A stretch of DNA of 64,000 nucleotides, from positions 156,068 through 220,067 of the forward strand of contig NZ_UNOZ01000037.1 in assembly GCF_900536025.1 (NCBI RefSeq), read 5' to 3'. The translations under genes and the position numbers were made by a program. Source of the DNA: Pseudomonas reidholzensis. GTDB lineage: Bacteria; Pseudomonadota; Gammaproteobacteria; Pseudomonadales; Pseudomonadaceae. Below are positions 9,064 to 18,068 of this stretch, in pieces; position 1 is the stretch's first letter, and every line of letters starts with the position of its first letter. The notes beneath the pieces were generated by a model. The model saw nothing but the letters and a program-made list of their open reading frames with translations, was not told the origin of the DNA and ran no database searches.

Positions 9064-10152
9064 ATGCCTTGCCCATCCATGTCCGCTTGTACTCCTGACC
9101 TCGCCGCGCTGGCCCAATCGATCAAGGATTGGGGCCGCGAACTCGGCTTCGCCCACGTCGGTATCGCTGGTGTAGACCTTGGCGAGCATGAACAGCACCT
9201 GCAACGCTGGCTCGACGCCGGCTACCAGGGCGAGATGGACTATATGGCCGCGCATGGCAGCAAGCGCTCCCATCCCGATCAACTGGTGCCGGGCACCCTG
9301 CGCGTGGTCTCGCTGCGCATGGACTACCTGCCGGGCGACACGCGCATGGCGCAGTTGCTGGCGCAGCCAGAAAAAGCCTATGTGTCGCGTTACGCGCTGG
9401 GCCGCGACTACCACAAGCTGGTGCGCAAGCGGGTGCAGCACCTGGCCGACCGGATCCAGGCGGCCATCGGGCCGTTTGGCTTCCGCGCCTTTGTCGACAG
9501 CGCCCCGGTGCTGGAAAAAGCCATCGCGCAACAAGCCGGGCTGGGCTGGATCGGCAAGAACACCCTGCTCCTCAACCGCAAGGCCGGCAGTTACTTCTTC
9601 CTCGCCGAGCTGTTCGTCGACCTGCCGCTGCCGGTCGACGAAGCCCAGGCCAGCGAGCACTGCGGGCGCTGCCAGGCGTGCCTGGACGTGTGCCCGACCC
9701 AGGCGTTCGTCGGCCCTTACGTGCTGGATGCGCGGCGCTGCATCTCGTACCTGACCATCGAGCTCAAGCAGGCGATCCCGGTCGAACTGCGGCCGCTGAT
9801 CGGAAACCGGGTGTTCGGCTGCGATGACTGCCAGATCGTCTGCCCGTGGAACCGCTTCGCCCGGCCGACCCAGGAAGACGACTTCAAGCCGCGCCACGGG
9901 CTGGACAATGCCGAGCTGGCGCAGCTGTTTCTCTGGGATGAAGCGACGTTTCTCGGCAACACCGAAGGCTCGCCGCTGCGCCGGGCGGGGTATGAACGCT
10001 GGTTGCGCAACCTGGCGGTAGGGCTGGGCAATGCGCCGTCGAGCATTCCGGTGCTGGAGGCGCTGCGCGCGCGGCGGGAGTATCCGTCAGAGCTGGTGCG
10101 CGAGCATGTGGAATGGGCGTTGGCGCAGCATGAGGCGCGCCGGCAGGGATAA
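9064..10152 (+). CDS. queG: Epoxyqueuosine reductase QueG
   Basis: Cobalamin- and 4Fe-4S-dependent enzyme for the last step of queuosine synthesis in tRNA. With ATG at 9064 the protein has 362 residues. Two ferredoxin-like cysteine clusters are visible: C200, C203, C206, C210 (CGRCQACLDVCP) and C253, C256, C260 (CDDCQIVCPWN). An ATG at 9079 (MSACTPDL) is an equally plausible start and aligns better with other QueG N-termini; neither has a strong ribosome site. Divergent from nnrD. A REP pair follows the stop. Confidence 0.95.
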   Translation: MPCPSMSACTPDLAALAQSIKDWGRELGFAHVGIAGVDLGEHEQHLQRWLDAGYQGEMDYMAAHGSKRSHPDQLVPGTLRVVSLRMDYLPGDTRMAQLLAQPEKAYVSRYALGRDYHKLVRKRVQHLADRIQAAIGPFGFRAFVDSAPVLEKAIAQQAGLGWIGKNTLLLNRKAGSYFFLAELFVDLPLPVDEAQASEHCGRCQACLDVCPTQAFVGPYVLDARRCISYLTIELKQAIPVELRPLIGNRVFGCDDCQIVCPWNRFARPTQEDDFKPRHGLDNAELAQLFLWDEATFLGNTEGSPLRRAGYERWLRNLAVGLGNAPSSIPVLEALRARREYPSELVREHVEWALAQHEARRQG

Positions 10153-10160
10153 TTGTGTTG

Positions 10161-10240
10161 GCCACTTCGCGGGTAAACGCGCTCCCACAGGTTCGGAGGC
10201 GCTCACAACACCTGTAGGAGCGGGCTTGCCCGCGAAGAGG
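10161..10240. repeat. Inverted REP pair
   Basis: Two oppositely oriented Pseudomonas REP units (10161-10192 and 10211-10240), each with the CTCCCACAGG / TAGGAGCGGGCTTGCCCGCGAA type core, separated by about 18 bases. They lie between the convergent ends of queG and the TRIC-family gene and could form a long hairpin. Confidence 0.85.
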
Positions 10241-10246
10241 CACAGA

Positions 10247-10858
10247 TCACTGCTGGTCGTTGTAGTGGAACTTGGGCATTTCCCAGTGGAAACGAATCGC
10301 CAGCAGGCGCACCAGGAACCCGCCAAACAAGGTCAGCAGCATGCCCTGCTCGGCCGGCACATTGAAGTGCACACAGCCCAGGTAGAACCAGGCCGCGGCA
10401 AACGACACGCTGGCATACAGCTCACGGCGGAACACCAGCGGGATGTCGTTGCAGAAGATATCCCGCAGGATCCCGCCAAACACCCCGGTGATCACCCCGC
10501 TGATCGACGCCACCAGCATGCCCTGGCCCATCTCCAGTGCCGTCATGCAGCCGATCAGGGTAAAGGCCACCAGCCCCAGCGCATCGAGCACCAGGAACAG
10601 CGAACGCAGATGGCGCATCAACGGCGCGATGAAGATGGTCAGCAACGCGGCAAAGCTGGTCAGCACCAGGTACTCAGGGTGCTTGACCCAGGTCAGCGGG
10701 TAGTGCCCCAGCAGCACGTCACGCACCGATCCGCCACCCAGCGCGGTGACGCAGGCGATCAGCACCACACCGAACCAGTCCATGCCGCGACGGCCGGCCG
10801 ACAACGCGCCGGTCATGGCTTCGGCGGTGATCGCTACGAGGTAGAGCATCAACAACAT
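10247..10858 (-). CDS. TRIC / UPF0126 family membrane protein (YicG-like)
   Basis: Small integral membrane protein of the prokaryotic TRIC cation channel family, probably inner membrane. The 203 residues show about six to seven hydrophobic segments arranged as two similar halves. The family glycine motifs are GGGSVRDVLLG in the first half and GVFGGILRDIF in the second. ATG at 10858 (MLLMLYLVAI) is the natural start; the longer frame adds a non-hydrophobic 32-residue leader. The physiological substrate in bacteria is not established. It ends 6 bases from a REP pair. Confidence 0.85.
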   Translation of the reverse strand: MLLMLYLVAITAEAMTGALSAGRRGMDWFGVVLIACVTALGGGSVRDVLLGHYPLTWVKHPEYLVLTSFAALLTIFIAPLMRHLRSLFLVLDALGLVAFTLIGCMTALEMGQGMLVASISGVITGVFGGILRDIFCNDIPLVFRRELYASVSFAAAWFYLGCVHFNVPAEQGMLLTLFGGFLVRLLAIRFHWEMPKFHYNDQQ

Positions 10859-10950
10859 GGTGCGTGTCCGCTGAAGAAAGGCGCGCAGTCTAACCAGTTG
10901 TTCAAGGCACCAAAAGAGGGCGCGCCGAGGATAATCGGCGCACCTGGGCT

Positions 10951-11493
10951 TCACACCTTGATGAAATGCTCGCGGTAGTGGCGCAGCTCGGCGATCGACT
11001 CGCGGATATCGTCCAGGGCCAGGTGGGTACCGCCCTTCTTGAAGCTGTCACGCACCTCCGGGGCCCAGCGCGCGGCCAGCTCCTTGAGGGTCGAGACGTC
11101 GAGGTTGCGGTAGTGGAAGTAGCCTTCCAGGGTCTTCATGTGGCGGTAGAGGAAGCGCCGATCCTGGCAGATGCTGTTGCCGCAGATCGGCGACTTGCCC
11201 TTGGGTACCCACTGCTCGAGAAACTTCACGGTTTCGGCCTCGGCCTCGGCCATGCTGATGCGGCTCTCGCGCACGCGCTGGGTCAGGCCTGTGCCGCCGT
11301 GGGTGCGGGTGTTCCACTCGTCCATGCGCGCCAGCACTTCATCGCTGTGGTGGATGGCGATCACCGGCCCTTCGGCCAAGGTGTTGAGGTTGCTGTCGGT
11401 GACGATGGTGGCCATCTCGATGATGACGTCGCTGTCCGGATCCAGACCGGTCATTTCCAGATCGATCCAGATCAGGTTCTGTGTGTTGTCCAT
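10951..11493 (-). CDS. orn: Oligoribonuclease Orn
   Basis: 3'-5' exoribonuclease that degrades dinucleotides; in pseudomonads it also clears pGpG left from c-di-GMP breakdown (established for P. aeruginosa Orn). The 180-residue length is exact for the family. DEDDh motifs are visible: WIDLEMTGLD (D11, E13), the central stretch with SICQDRRFL, and the C-terminal H-x4-D part (THLALDDI). GAGGAG lies just before the ATG at 11493. It is divergent from rsgA, as in other gammaproteobacteria. Confidence 0.98.
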   Translation of the reverse strand: MDNTQNLIWIDLEMTGLDPDSDVIIEMATIVTDSNLNTLAEGPVIAIHHSDEVLARMDEWNTRTHGGTGLTQRVRESRISMAEAEAETVKFLEQWVPKGKSPICGNSICQDRRFLYRHMKTLEGYFHYRNLDVSTLKELAARWAPEVRDSFKKGGTHLALDDIRESIAELRHYREHFIKV

Positions 11494-11620
11494 GAAGGGC
11501 TCCTCGAATAGGCCGTCATAGTAGCGTAGCGGCGCCGGGCAAAGGTAAGCGGATTGGTCCCCCTGTGGCCGTGCTAAACTGCCAGCCGTTTTCTTTCTGC
11601 CCCGCCAACACGGAACCTTC

Positions 11621-12652
11621 ATGGCCAAACGCCAGCTCAATCGCCGCCAAAACTGGCGCATCGAAAAAATCCAGGGCGAGCGCGCCGCACGCGCAGCCAA
11701 ACGCGAGCAGCATGCCTTGCAGGAACTGGAAGGCGGCGACCTCGGGCCGGAGCAGTTCGGCCAGGTCATCGCCCACTTCGGCGTGCAAGTCGAGGTCGAG
11801 GCCCAGGAGGGCGAAAGCGCAGGGCAGATCTTCCGTTGCCACTTGCGTGCCAACCTGCCGGCGCTGGTCACCGGCGACCGCGTGGTCTGGCGAGCAGGCA
11901 ACCAGGGCATCGGCGTCATCGTCGCGCAGCTGCCACGCAGCACCGAGCTGTGCCGGCCGAACAACCATGGCCAGCTCAAGCCAGTGGCGGCCAACGTCGA
12001 CCTGATCGTGATCGTCTTCGCGCCGGCGCCCGAGCCGCATGCCAACCTGATCGACCGCTACCTGGTGGCGGCCGAGCACGCCGGCATTCGCCCGCTGCTG
12101 CTGCTGAACAAGGCTGACCTGATCAACGAGGACAACGCCCCCGCCCTGAATGCCTTGCTCGAGGTCTATCGTGAGCTGGGCTACCCGCTCCTGGAAGTCT
12201 CGGCGCACGAGGGTGATGGCATGCAGCAGCTGCAAGCGCTGCTCGATGGCCACGTCAGCGTGTTCGTCGGCCAATCCGGCGTGGGCAAGTCGTCGCTGGT
12301 CAACAGCCTGCTGCCGGCGGCCGACACCCGCGTCGGCGATCTGTCCGAGTGGTCCGGCCAGGGCACGCACACCACCACCACCGCGCGCCTGTATCACTTC
12401 CCCAATGGCGGCGACCTGATCGACTCCCCGGGTATTCGCGAGTTTGGCCTGGTGCACGTCAGCCGTGATGATGTCGAAGCGGGCTTCATCGAGTTCCGGG
12501 AGCTGTTCGGCAACTGCCGCTTCCGCGACTGCAAGCATGACCGCGAGCCCGGCTGTGCATTGCTCAAGGCGCTGGAAGACGGGCGGATCAAACCGCAGCG
12601 GATGCACAGCTACCGCTCGATCATCGCCAGCCTGACGCAAGACACCTACTGA
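11621..12652 (+). CDS. rsgA: Small-subunit biogenesis GTPase RsgA
   Basis: Circularly permuted GTPase that checks late 30S assembly. The 343 residues run from a basic N-terminus and OB fold into a G domain in permuted order: NKADL, then the P-loop GQSGVGKSSLVN and DSPGIREF. A C-terminal zinc knuckle follows, with the C-x5-C-H-x5-C pattern (CRFRDCKHDREPGC). All diagnostic motifs are intact. The gene is divergent from orn and convergent with motB, with a GC-rich hairpin between. Confidence 0.98.
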   Translation: MAKRQLNRRQNWRIEKIQGERAARAAKREQHALQELEGGDLGPEQFGQVIAHFGVQVEVEAQEGESAGQIFRCHLRANLPALVTGDRVVWRAGNQGIGVIVAQLPRSTELCRPNNHGQLKPVAANVDLIVIVFAPAPEPHANLIDRYLVAAEHAGIRPLLLLNKADLINEDNAPALNALLEVYRELGYPLLEVSAHEGDGMQQLQALLDGHVSVFVGQSGVGKSSLVNSLLPAADTRVGDLSEWSGQGTHTTTTARLYHFPNGGDLIDSPGIREFGLVHVSRDDVEAGFIEFRELFGNCRFRDCKHDREPGCALLKALEDGRIKPQRMHSYRSIIASLTQDTY

Positions 12653-12671
12653 GTAGGCGGGCTTGAACGCA

Positions 12672-12694
12672 CTGGGGCCGCAAAGCGGCCCCAG
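12672..12694. terminator. Hairpin between convergent rsgA and motB
   Basis: Perfect ten-base stem CTGGGGCCGC / GCGGCCCCAG around an AAA loop, 20 bases after the rsgA stop and 21 bases from the motB stop. It has no T tract on either side, so its efficiency is uncertain. Confidence 0.5.
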
Positions 12695-12714
12695 ACGATT
12701 ACCAACCCGAGCGG

Positions 12715-13725
12715 TTATTCCTTGGGTTCATCCATCTTCAGCGTACCGTCCTCGAAGATATTCATCTTCTGGCGCAGCTCGCGTGGCTGCATCGGTGCCT
12801 GTTCGGCTGGCGCTGCCGGTGCAGCAGCGCCCGGCGCGGCAGGTGCATCACTGGCCGGTGGCGCGTCAGGTGTGCCCTGCTCGCCCTCGATGTTGCGCTG
12901 GGCCTTCTTGGTCAGGACGATGATGTCGATGCGCCGGTTGACCGGGTTGAACGGGTTCTTGCGGTCGAACAGCGACGACGACGCATAGCCCACCACCCGC
13001 GCCACCTGATCATCCGGATAACCGCCGGCGACCAACGCGCGACGCGCGGCGTTGGCACGGTTGGCCGACAGCTCCCAGTTGCCATACTCACCGCTGCCGG
13101 CATACGGCTTGGCATCGGTGTGGCCGCTGACGCTGATCTTGTTCGGCACCGCCTTGATGGTGTCGGCCATGGCCAGCAGGATGTCTTCGAAGTACGGCTG
13201 CAAGCGGGCACTGCCGATGTCGAACATCGGCCGGTTCTCGGCGTCCATGATCTGGATGCGCAGGCCGTCCTGGGTGATCTCGAAGAGGATCTGGTCCTTG
13301 AACTTCTGCAGTTGCGGGTTTTCTTCGACCTTGTTCTGCAGCTCTTGCAGCAGCAGGTTCAGCCGCTCCTGTTCGACCTGCTCGGCCATGCTCTCGACCT
13401 GGTCCTGGTTCAGCTGAACGCTGCTCTCAGGGGTTGGATCGGACTTCACTTCCGGGTTGATGGTCTTCTCCGGCGCCAGCTCTGGCGAGCCGCCCAGGTC
13501 GATGACGTAGGGCGTGCCGCTTTCGGAGAAGCCGATCGGGTCCTTGAAGTAGCCGGCAATGGCGATCTTCTGCTCCGGGGTGGCCGTGGACATCAGCCAC
13601 AGCACCAGGAAGAACGCCATCATGGCCGTGGCGAAGTCGGCGAAGGCGATCTTCCACGCGCCGCCGTGGTGACCGCCGTTGAAGCGCTTGACGCGCTTGA
13701 TGATTATCGGCTGATTGTTTTCCAT
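12715..13725 (-). CDS. motB: Flagellar motor stator protein MotB
   Basis: Peptidoglycan-anchoring stator subunit of the proton-driven flagellar motor. The 336 residues show a basic N-terminus, one transmembrane helix at about 27-46 containing D30 (FADFATAMMAFF), the expected proton-accepting aspartate, then a plug/linker and an OmpA-like peptidoglycan-binding domain (SGHTDAKPY and NWELSANRANAARRAL). The C-terminal tail is rich in Ala and Pro. It starts three bases after motA and is surely co-transcribed with it. Confidence 0.97.
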   Translation of the reverse strand: MENNQPIIIKRVKRFNGGHHGGAWKIAFADFATAMMAFFLVLWLMSTATPEQKIAIAGYFKDPIGFSESGTPYVIDLGGSPELAPEKTINPEVKSDPTPESSVQLNQDQVESMAEQVEQERLNLLLQELQNKVEENPQLQKFKDQILFEITQDGLRIQIMDAENRPMFDIGSARLQPYFEDILLAMADTIKAVPNKISVSGHTDAKPYAGSGEYGNWELSANRANAARRALVAGGYPDDQVARVVGYASSSLFDRKNPFNPVNRRIDIIVLTKKAQRNIEGEQGTPDAPPASDAPAAPGAAAPAAPAEQAPMQPRELRQKMNIFEDGTLKMDEPKE

Positions 13726-13728
13726 GAC

Positions 13729-14580
13729 TCAGCGACCGCGAACTGCTTGTTCCAGCTCGGCGAAGCTTGGGCGATGCTTGGGATACAGCACTTTGCGCCC
13801 GAACTCGACGGCCAGCGAAGGCGGCATGCCAGAGGCAGAAGCAACCAGCGACGCCTTGATCGACTCGTACAGGTTGACCTCTTCCTTGGCGTCGTGCTCC
13901 AGGCACTTGGCCAGCGGGCCGAAGAAGCCGTAAGCGGCGAGAATACCGAAGAAGGTACCGACCAGTGCCGCACCCACGTGCTTGCCGATCGCCGCCTGGT
14001 CGCCTTCACCCAGCGAGGCCATGGTCACCACGATACCCAGTACCGCCGCGACGATACCGAAGCCTGGCATGCCGTCGGCGATACCGTTGACCGCATGGGA
14101 AGGATGCTCCAGCTCCTCCTTCATGCTCAGCAGCTCCATGTCGAACAGGCCTTCGAGCTCGTGCGGCGCCATGTTGCCGGTGGACATGATGCGCAGGTAG
14201 TCGCAGATGAACGCAGTCATGCGCTCATCGCCCAGCACCGCCGGGTATTTTGCGAAGATCGGGCTGGCCGAGGCGTCTTCGATATCCGCCTCGATCGCCA
14301 TCATGCCTTCGCGGCGGCTCTTGTTGAGGATCTCGTAGACCAGGCCCAGCACTTCCAGGTAGAAGGTGTGGGTGAAGCGCGAGCCGAACATCTTCAGCGA
14401 CTTCTTGGCCACGTGCATGGTCATGTAGCCGGGGTTGGCCTGCAAGAACGCGCCAAAGGCTGCACCGCCGATGATGAGCACTTCGAACGGCTGGATCAGC
14501 GCCGCGATCTGGCCGTGGGAGAGCACGTAACCCGCGAGTACGCTCGCGAATACGACGATGATGCCGATAATTTTAGCCAT
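13729..14580 (-). CDS. motA: Flagellar motor stator protein MotA
   Basis: Stator membrane subunit that forms the proton path with MotB. The 283 residues show four hydrophobic segments, two near the N-terminus and two around 170-225, with a large cytoplasmic loop between them. The late GMPGFGIVAAVLGIVVTM segment is typical. ATG at 14580. The neighbours motA-motB facing rsgA match the usual Pseudomonas arrangement, away from the main flagellar clusters. Confidence 0.97.
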   Translation of the reverse strand: MAKIIGIIVVFASVLAGYVLSHGQIAALIQPFEVLIIGGAAFGAFLQANPGYMTMHVAKKSLKMFGSRFTHTFYLEVLGLVYEILNKSRREGMMAIEADIEDASASPIFAKYPAVLGDERMTAFICDYLRIMSTGNMAPHELEGLFDMELLSMKEELEHPSHAVNGIADGMPGFGIVAAVLGIVVTMASLGEGDQAAIGKHVGAALVGTFFGILAAYGFFGPLAKCLEHDAKEEVNLYESIKASLVASASGMPPSLAVEFGRKVLYPKHRPSFAELEQAVRGR

Positions 14581-14710
14581 AGGTTCAAAGCACTTGAAGT
14601 CGAGGTCAGGGTCGGGGACGGGAGCTTTAAAACTCTTCTTCTACTTATCGGCAGAACTGCGCCAGACTATAGCCACTCTAAGCGAAAAGCCAGTTCGGAC
14701 TGATGTCAAA

Positions 14711-16246
14711 ATGCCAATTGAAACCAAGGTACCAGGCCAGAACCCGCGCACACTCGAGGGTTGGATAAAGCTGCTGGATGGCGTCCGCCTACCGGTGCCC
14801 AAAGAGAGCCACGACCGTGTGCTGGCTGCGATCAATGACAATCGCCGGTCGTTGCGCGACATCGCCGAACTGATGCAAGACAGCCCGGCCCTGGTGCTCT
14901 CGGTGATGCGCGAGGCCAACCACCCGACCAACGCCAGCCAGGCCGAGCCCGCCGAAAGCCTGGAGATCGCCCTCAACCGCCTGGGCCTGGAACGCAGTGC
15001 GCAATTGCTGGCGCGCCTGCCGGCACTGCCCGGCGATGAGATCCCGCCGGTGCTGCGCCAGTTCGTGCTGATCAGCCAGCATGCCGCGCAGCAGGCCAGC
15101 GGCCTGTTCGCCAGCCGCCTGGCGCGGCTGTGGCAAGAGATTCACTGGGGCAGCCTACTGTTCCTGTCGCCGCTGTGGCCGTTGGCGCTGACCTACCCGA
15201 AGCTACTAGACAGCTGGGAGCTGCGGGTTATCCACAAGGGCGACAACGCCGCCCAGGTCGAGCTCGAGCTGTTCGGCGTGCGCCTCATGGAGCTCTGCCA
15301 GGCCGTGGCCAGCCACTGGCGGTTGCCTGGCTGGGTGACCCAGGGCTATCGCCTGCTGACCACCGAGCGCGAGCTGCTGGCGCAGGTGTTCAACGTCGCC
15401 CGCGACCCCGACAGCCTCAGCCAGCAGCATCGCCTCGACGAAGAGCCCGGCCTGCGCCGCTGGTTCAACCAGCCGGCCAACACCGTGCTGCTGGCCAACG
15501 GCCTGGCGCTGTCGGCCCAGGTCGGCTGGGACAACCCGCACCTGCTGCGCTGGCAACTGCTGACCGCGCTGTACCTGCAGACCACGCTCGACGACGTCCA
15601 GCAGCAGGTTCACCAGCAGGCCGCGGCCAGCGCCCGCCATCATGCCCGCGACGCGCTGTTCCACCCGGCCGAGGCGCTGATCTGGCCGTGGCACCAGCGT
15701 CGCCCGCACCCGGACATGCTCACCCCGCCGCCACCGCCCGCCGAAGCGCTGGAGCGCTGGCGCACGCTGTGCGGCGCACTGCTGGCGCAGCCCAGCCCGT
15801 TCAGCAACGGCGTGCACCTCGCCACCCAGGCCTGCGACGCGCTGCTGGCCTGTGGCATGCAACGCGTCATGCTGCTGATGCATGACAAGGCCAACGACGT
15901 CCTGCGGGTGCAGCAAAGCGCCGGCCTGGCCAAGGAGGCCGCGGCACTGACCCTGCCCGTCGCGCAGAACAAACTGTTGCAGCGTTTGACAAGCCAGGCC
16001 GGCCAACTGCGCCTGACACCCGACAACCACGCGCAATTTGCCGCGCTGCTGCCCGCGCCGCTGCGCGCCGTGTGGCGTGGCGAGCACCTGTTGCTGCGCT
16101 CGCTGGCGGTCAATGGCCAGGTCGTGATGCTGATGATCGCCGACCAGGGCGGCCGGCCGCTGGCCGATGTCGGCGTGCAGGCCTTTGGCAAGACCGCGCA
16201 GTGCGTGGAGCGTGCATTGGCCACCTTCGCCACCCGCAATGCGTGA
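14711..16246 (+). CDS. HDOD-domain protein
   Basis: A 511-residue cytoplasmic protein that begins MPIETKVPGQ. Residues about 20-210 resemble an HDOD domain (the VRLPVPKESHDRVLAAINDNRRSL... start, regularly spaced helices). The C-terminal part resembles a GAF-like ligand domain only weakly. HDOD proteins are often signalling or regulatory proteins linked to motility and biofilm, but no biochemical function can be read here. It is divergent from motA. The start at 14711 was chosen because the longer frame crosses the motA promoter region. Confidence 0.7.
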   Translation: MPIETKVPGQNPRTLEGWIKLLDGVRLPVPKESHDRVLAAINDNRRSLRDIAELMQDSPALVLSVMREANHPTNASQAEPAESLEIALNRLGLERSAQLLARLPALPGDEIPPVLRQFVLISQHAAQQASGLFASRLARLWQEIHWGSLLFLSPLWPLALTYPKLLDSWELRVIHKGDNAAQVELELFGVRLMELCQAVASHWRLPGWVTQGYRLLTTERELLAQVFNVARDPDSLSQQHRLDEEPGLRRWFNQPANTVLLANGLALSAQVGWDNPHLLRWQLLTALYLQTTLDDVQQQVHQQAAASARHHARDALFHPAEALIWPWHQRRPHPDMLTPPPPPAEALERWRTLCGALLAQPSPFSNGVHLATQACDALLACGMQRVMLLMHDKANDVLRVQQSAGLAKEAAALTLPVAQNKLLQRLTSQAGQLRLTPDNHAQFAALLPAPLRAVWRGEHLLLRSLAVNGQVVMLMIADQGGRPLADVGVQAFGKTAQCVERALATFATRNA

Positions 16247-16293
16247 GCCTTGGGCTACAATCGCCCTCTTGTCCTGCCCCCTGGAGACTGTGG

Positions 16294-17103
16294 ATGACTG
16301 ACTTTTCCGGCTTGCCGCTGGTGATCGAACCGGCCGAGCTGTTGCCGCGCCTGGATTCGCCACAGCTGATCCTGGTCGATCTGACCAGTGCCAACCGTTA
16401 TGGCAGCGGGCACATCCCCGGCGCGCGCTTCGTCGAACCCAAGCGCACCCAGCTAGGCCAGCCGCCGGCGCCCGGCCTGTTGCCGGCCCGCGCCGACCTG
16501 GAAAAACTGTTCGGCGAGCTCGGCCACCGTGCCGACGCGGTGTATGTGGTCTACGACGATGAAGGCGGCGGCTGGGCCGGGCGTTTCATCTGGCTGCTCG
16601 ATGTCATCGGCCATTCGCAGTACCACTACCTCAATGGCGGCATCCAGGCGTGGCCGGCAGACAAGCTCTCGACCGAGGTGCCAGCCAGTGCTGGCGGCCC
16701 GGTGCAGCTGACCCTGCATGCCGAGCCCACGGCCACTCGCGAGTACCTGCAAAGCCGCCTCGGCGCCGCTGACCTGGCCATCTGGGACGCCCGCGCGCCG
16801 GGCGAATACCGCGGCGAAAAGGTCCTGGCGGCCAAGGGCGGGCACATCCCGGGCGCGATCAACTTCGAATGGACCGCCGGCATGGACTTGAATGACCACC
16901 TGCGCATCCGCAAGGACATGGCGCAGGTCCTCACCGGCCTGGGCATCACGCCGGACAAGGAAGTGATCACCCACTGCCAGACCCACCACCGCTCCGGCTT
17001 CACCTACCTGGTGGCAAAATCCCTCGGCTACCCACGGGTCAAGGCGTACGCCGGCTCCTGGGGTGAATGGGGCAACCACCCGGACACGCCTGTAGACGTT
17101 TAA
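16294..17103 (+). CDS. rhdA: Thiosulfate sulfurtransferase (rhodanese) RhdA
   Basis: Moves sulfane sulfur from thiosulfate to cyanide or other thiophiles. The 269-residue protein consists of two tandem rhodanese domains. Only the second is catalytic, with the loop CQTHHRSG beginning at C228, the same loop as in RhdA of Azotobacter vinelandii. GGAG lies about eight bases before the ATG at 16294. It is followed closely by psd, probably in one transcript. Confidence 0.93.
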   Translation: MTDFSGLPLVIEPAELLPRLDSPQLILVDLTSANRYGSGHIPGARFVEPKRTQLGQPPAPGLLPARADLEKLFGELGHRADAVYVVYDDEGGGWAGRFIWLLDVIGHSQYHYLNGGIQAWPADKLSTEVPASAGGPVQLTLHAEPTATREYLQSRLGAADLAIWDARAPGEYRGEKVLAAKGGHIPGAINFEWTAGMDLNDHLRIRKDMAQVLTGLGITPDKEVITHCQTHHRSGFTYLVAKSLGYPRVKAYAGSWGEWGNHPDTPVDV

Positions 17104-17112
17104 GGAAACCCA

Positions 17113-17976
17113 ATGAAATCCCGCTTGTTCATCATCAGCCAGTACCTGCTGCCGCACCACCTGCTGTCGCGGTTGGCCGGCTGCGTCGCCGAGTGCCGTG
17201 CGCGCTGGTTCAAGAATGCCTTCACCGCCTGGTTCGCCAAGCGCTACCAGGTCAACATGAGCGAGGCGCTGGTCGAAGACCTCAGTGCCTACGAGCATTT
17301 CAACGCCTTCTTCACCCGCGCCCTGAAGCCGGGCGCGCGCCCGCTGGATGAAACCCCGGGTGCCATCCTCTGCCCGGCCGACGGCGCAGTGAGCCAGCTC
17401 GGCCCGATCGAGCACGGCCGCATCTTCCAGGCCAAGGGCCACGGCTACAGCGCGCTGGAGCTGCTGGGCGGCGACCCGGCGCTGGCCGCGCCGTTCATGG
17501 GCGGCGAGTTCGCCACCATCTACCTGTCGCCAAAGGACTACCACCGCGTGCACATGCCGCTGGCCGGCACCCTGCGCGAGATGGTCTATGTGCCGGGCAA
17601 GCTGTTCTCGGTGAACCAGACCACGGCGGAAAACGTGCCGGAGCTGTTCGCGCGCAACGAGCGCGTGGTGTGCCTGTTCGATACCGAGCGCGGGCCAATG
17701 GCGGTGGTGTTGGTTGGCGCGATGATCGTGGCATCTATCGAGACCGTCTGGGCTGGGCTGGTGACGCCGCCCAAGCGTGAGCTGAAGACCTTCCGCTACG
17801 ACGACGCGAGCCGTGCGCCGATCCATCTGGAGAAGGGTGCCGAGCTGGGCCGCTTCAAGCTGGGCTCGACGGCGATCGTGCTGTTCGGGCCGGAGCAGGT
17901 CAAGTGGGCACAGAACCTCGGTGCGGGTTCGGCGGTGCGCATGGGTGAGCTGCTGGCGGTGCCTGAGCAGGCGTGA
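17113..17976 (+). CDS. psd: Phosphatidylserine decarboxylase proenzyme
   Basis: Membrane-bound pyruvoyl enzyme that makes phosphatidylethanolamine. The 287-residue proenzyme carries the LGST self-cleavage motif (G251-S252): cleavage before Ser gives the small alpha chain with the pyruvoyl group. DYHRVHMP and NERVVCLF stretches are also typical. Starts nine bases after rhdA and ends just before a strong bidirectional terminator. Confidence 0.97.
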   Translation: MKSRLFIISQYLLPHHLLSRLAGCVAECRARWFKNAFTAWFAKRYQVNMSEALVEDLSAYEHFNAFFTRALKPGARPLDETPGAILCPADGAVSQLGPIEHGRIFQAKGHGYSALELLGGDPALAAPFMGGEFATIYLSPKDYHRVHMPLAGTLREMVYVPGKLFSVNQTTAENVPELFARNERVVCLFDTERGPMAVVLVGAMIVASIETVWAGLVTPPKRELKTFRYDDASRAPIHLEKGAELGRFKLGSTAIVLFGPEQVKWAQNLGAGSAVRMGELLAVPEQA

Positions 17977-17990
17977 CACCCGGGTAATCA

Positions 17991-18028
17991 AAAAGGCCCT
18001 GCATGACGCGAGTCATGCAGGGCCTTTT
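17991..18028. terminator. Bidirectional rho-independent terminator psd / serB
   Basis: Near-perfect stem AAAAGGCCCTGCATGAC pairing with GTCATGCAGGGCCTTTTT across a short loop. The flanking A and T tracts serve both the plus-strand psd and the minus-strand serB. Confidence 0.93.
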
Positions 18029-18068
18029 TGTTTGCGGGCACCGTCTCAGGCCCCTGGCCAGATACCGA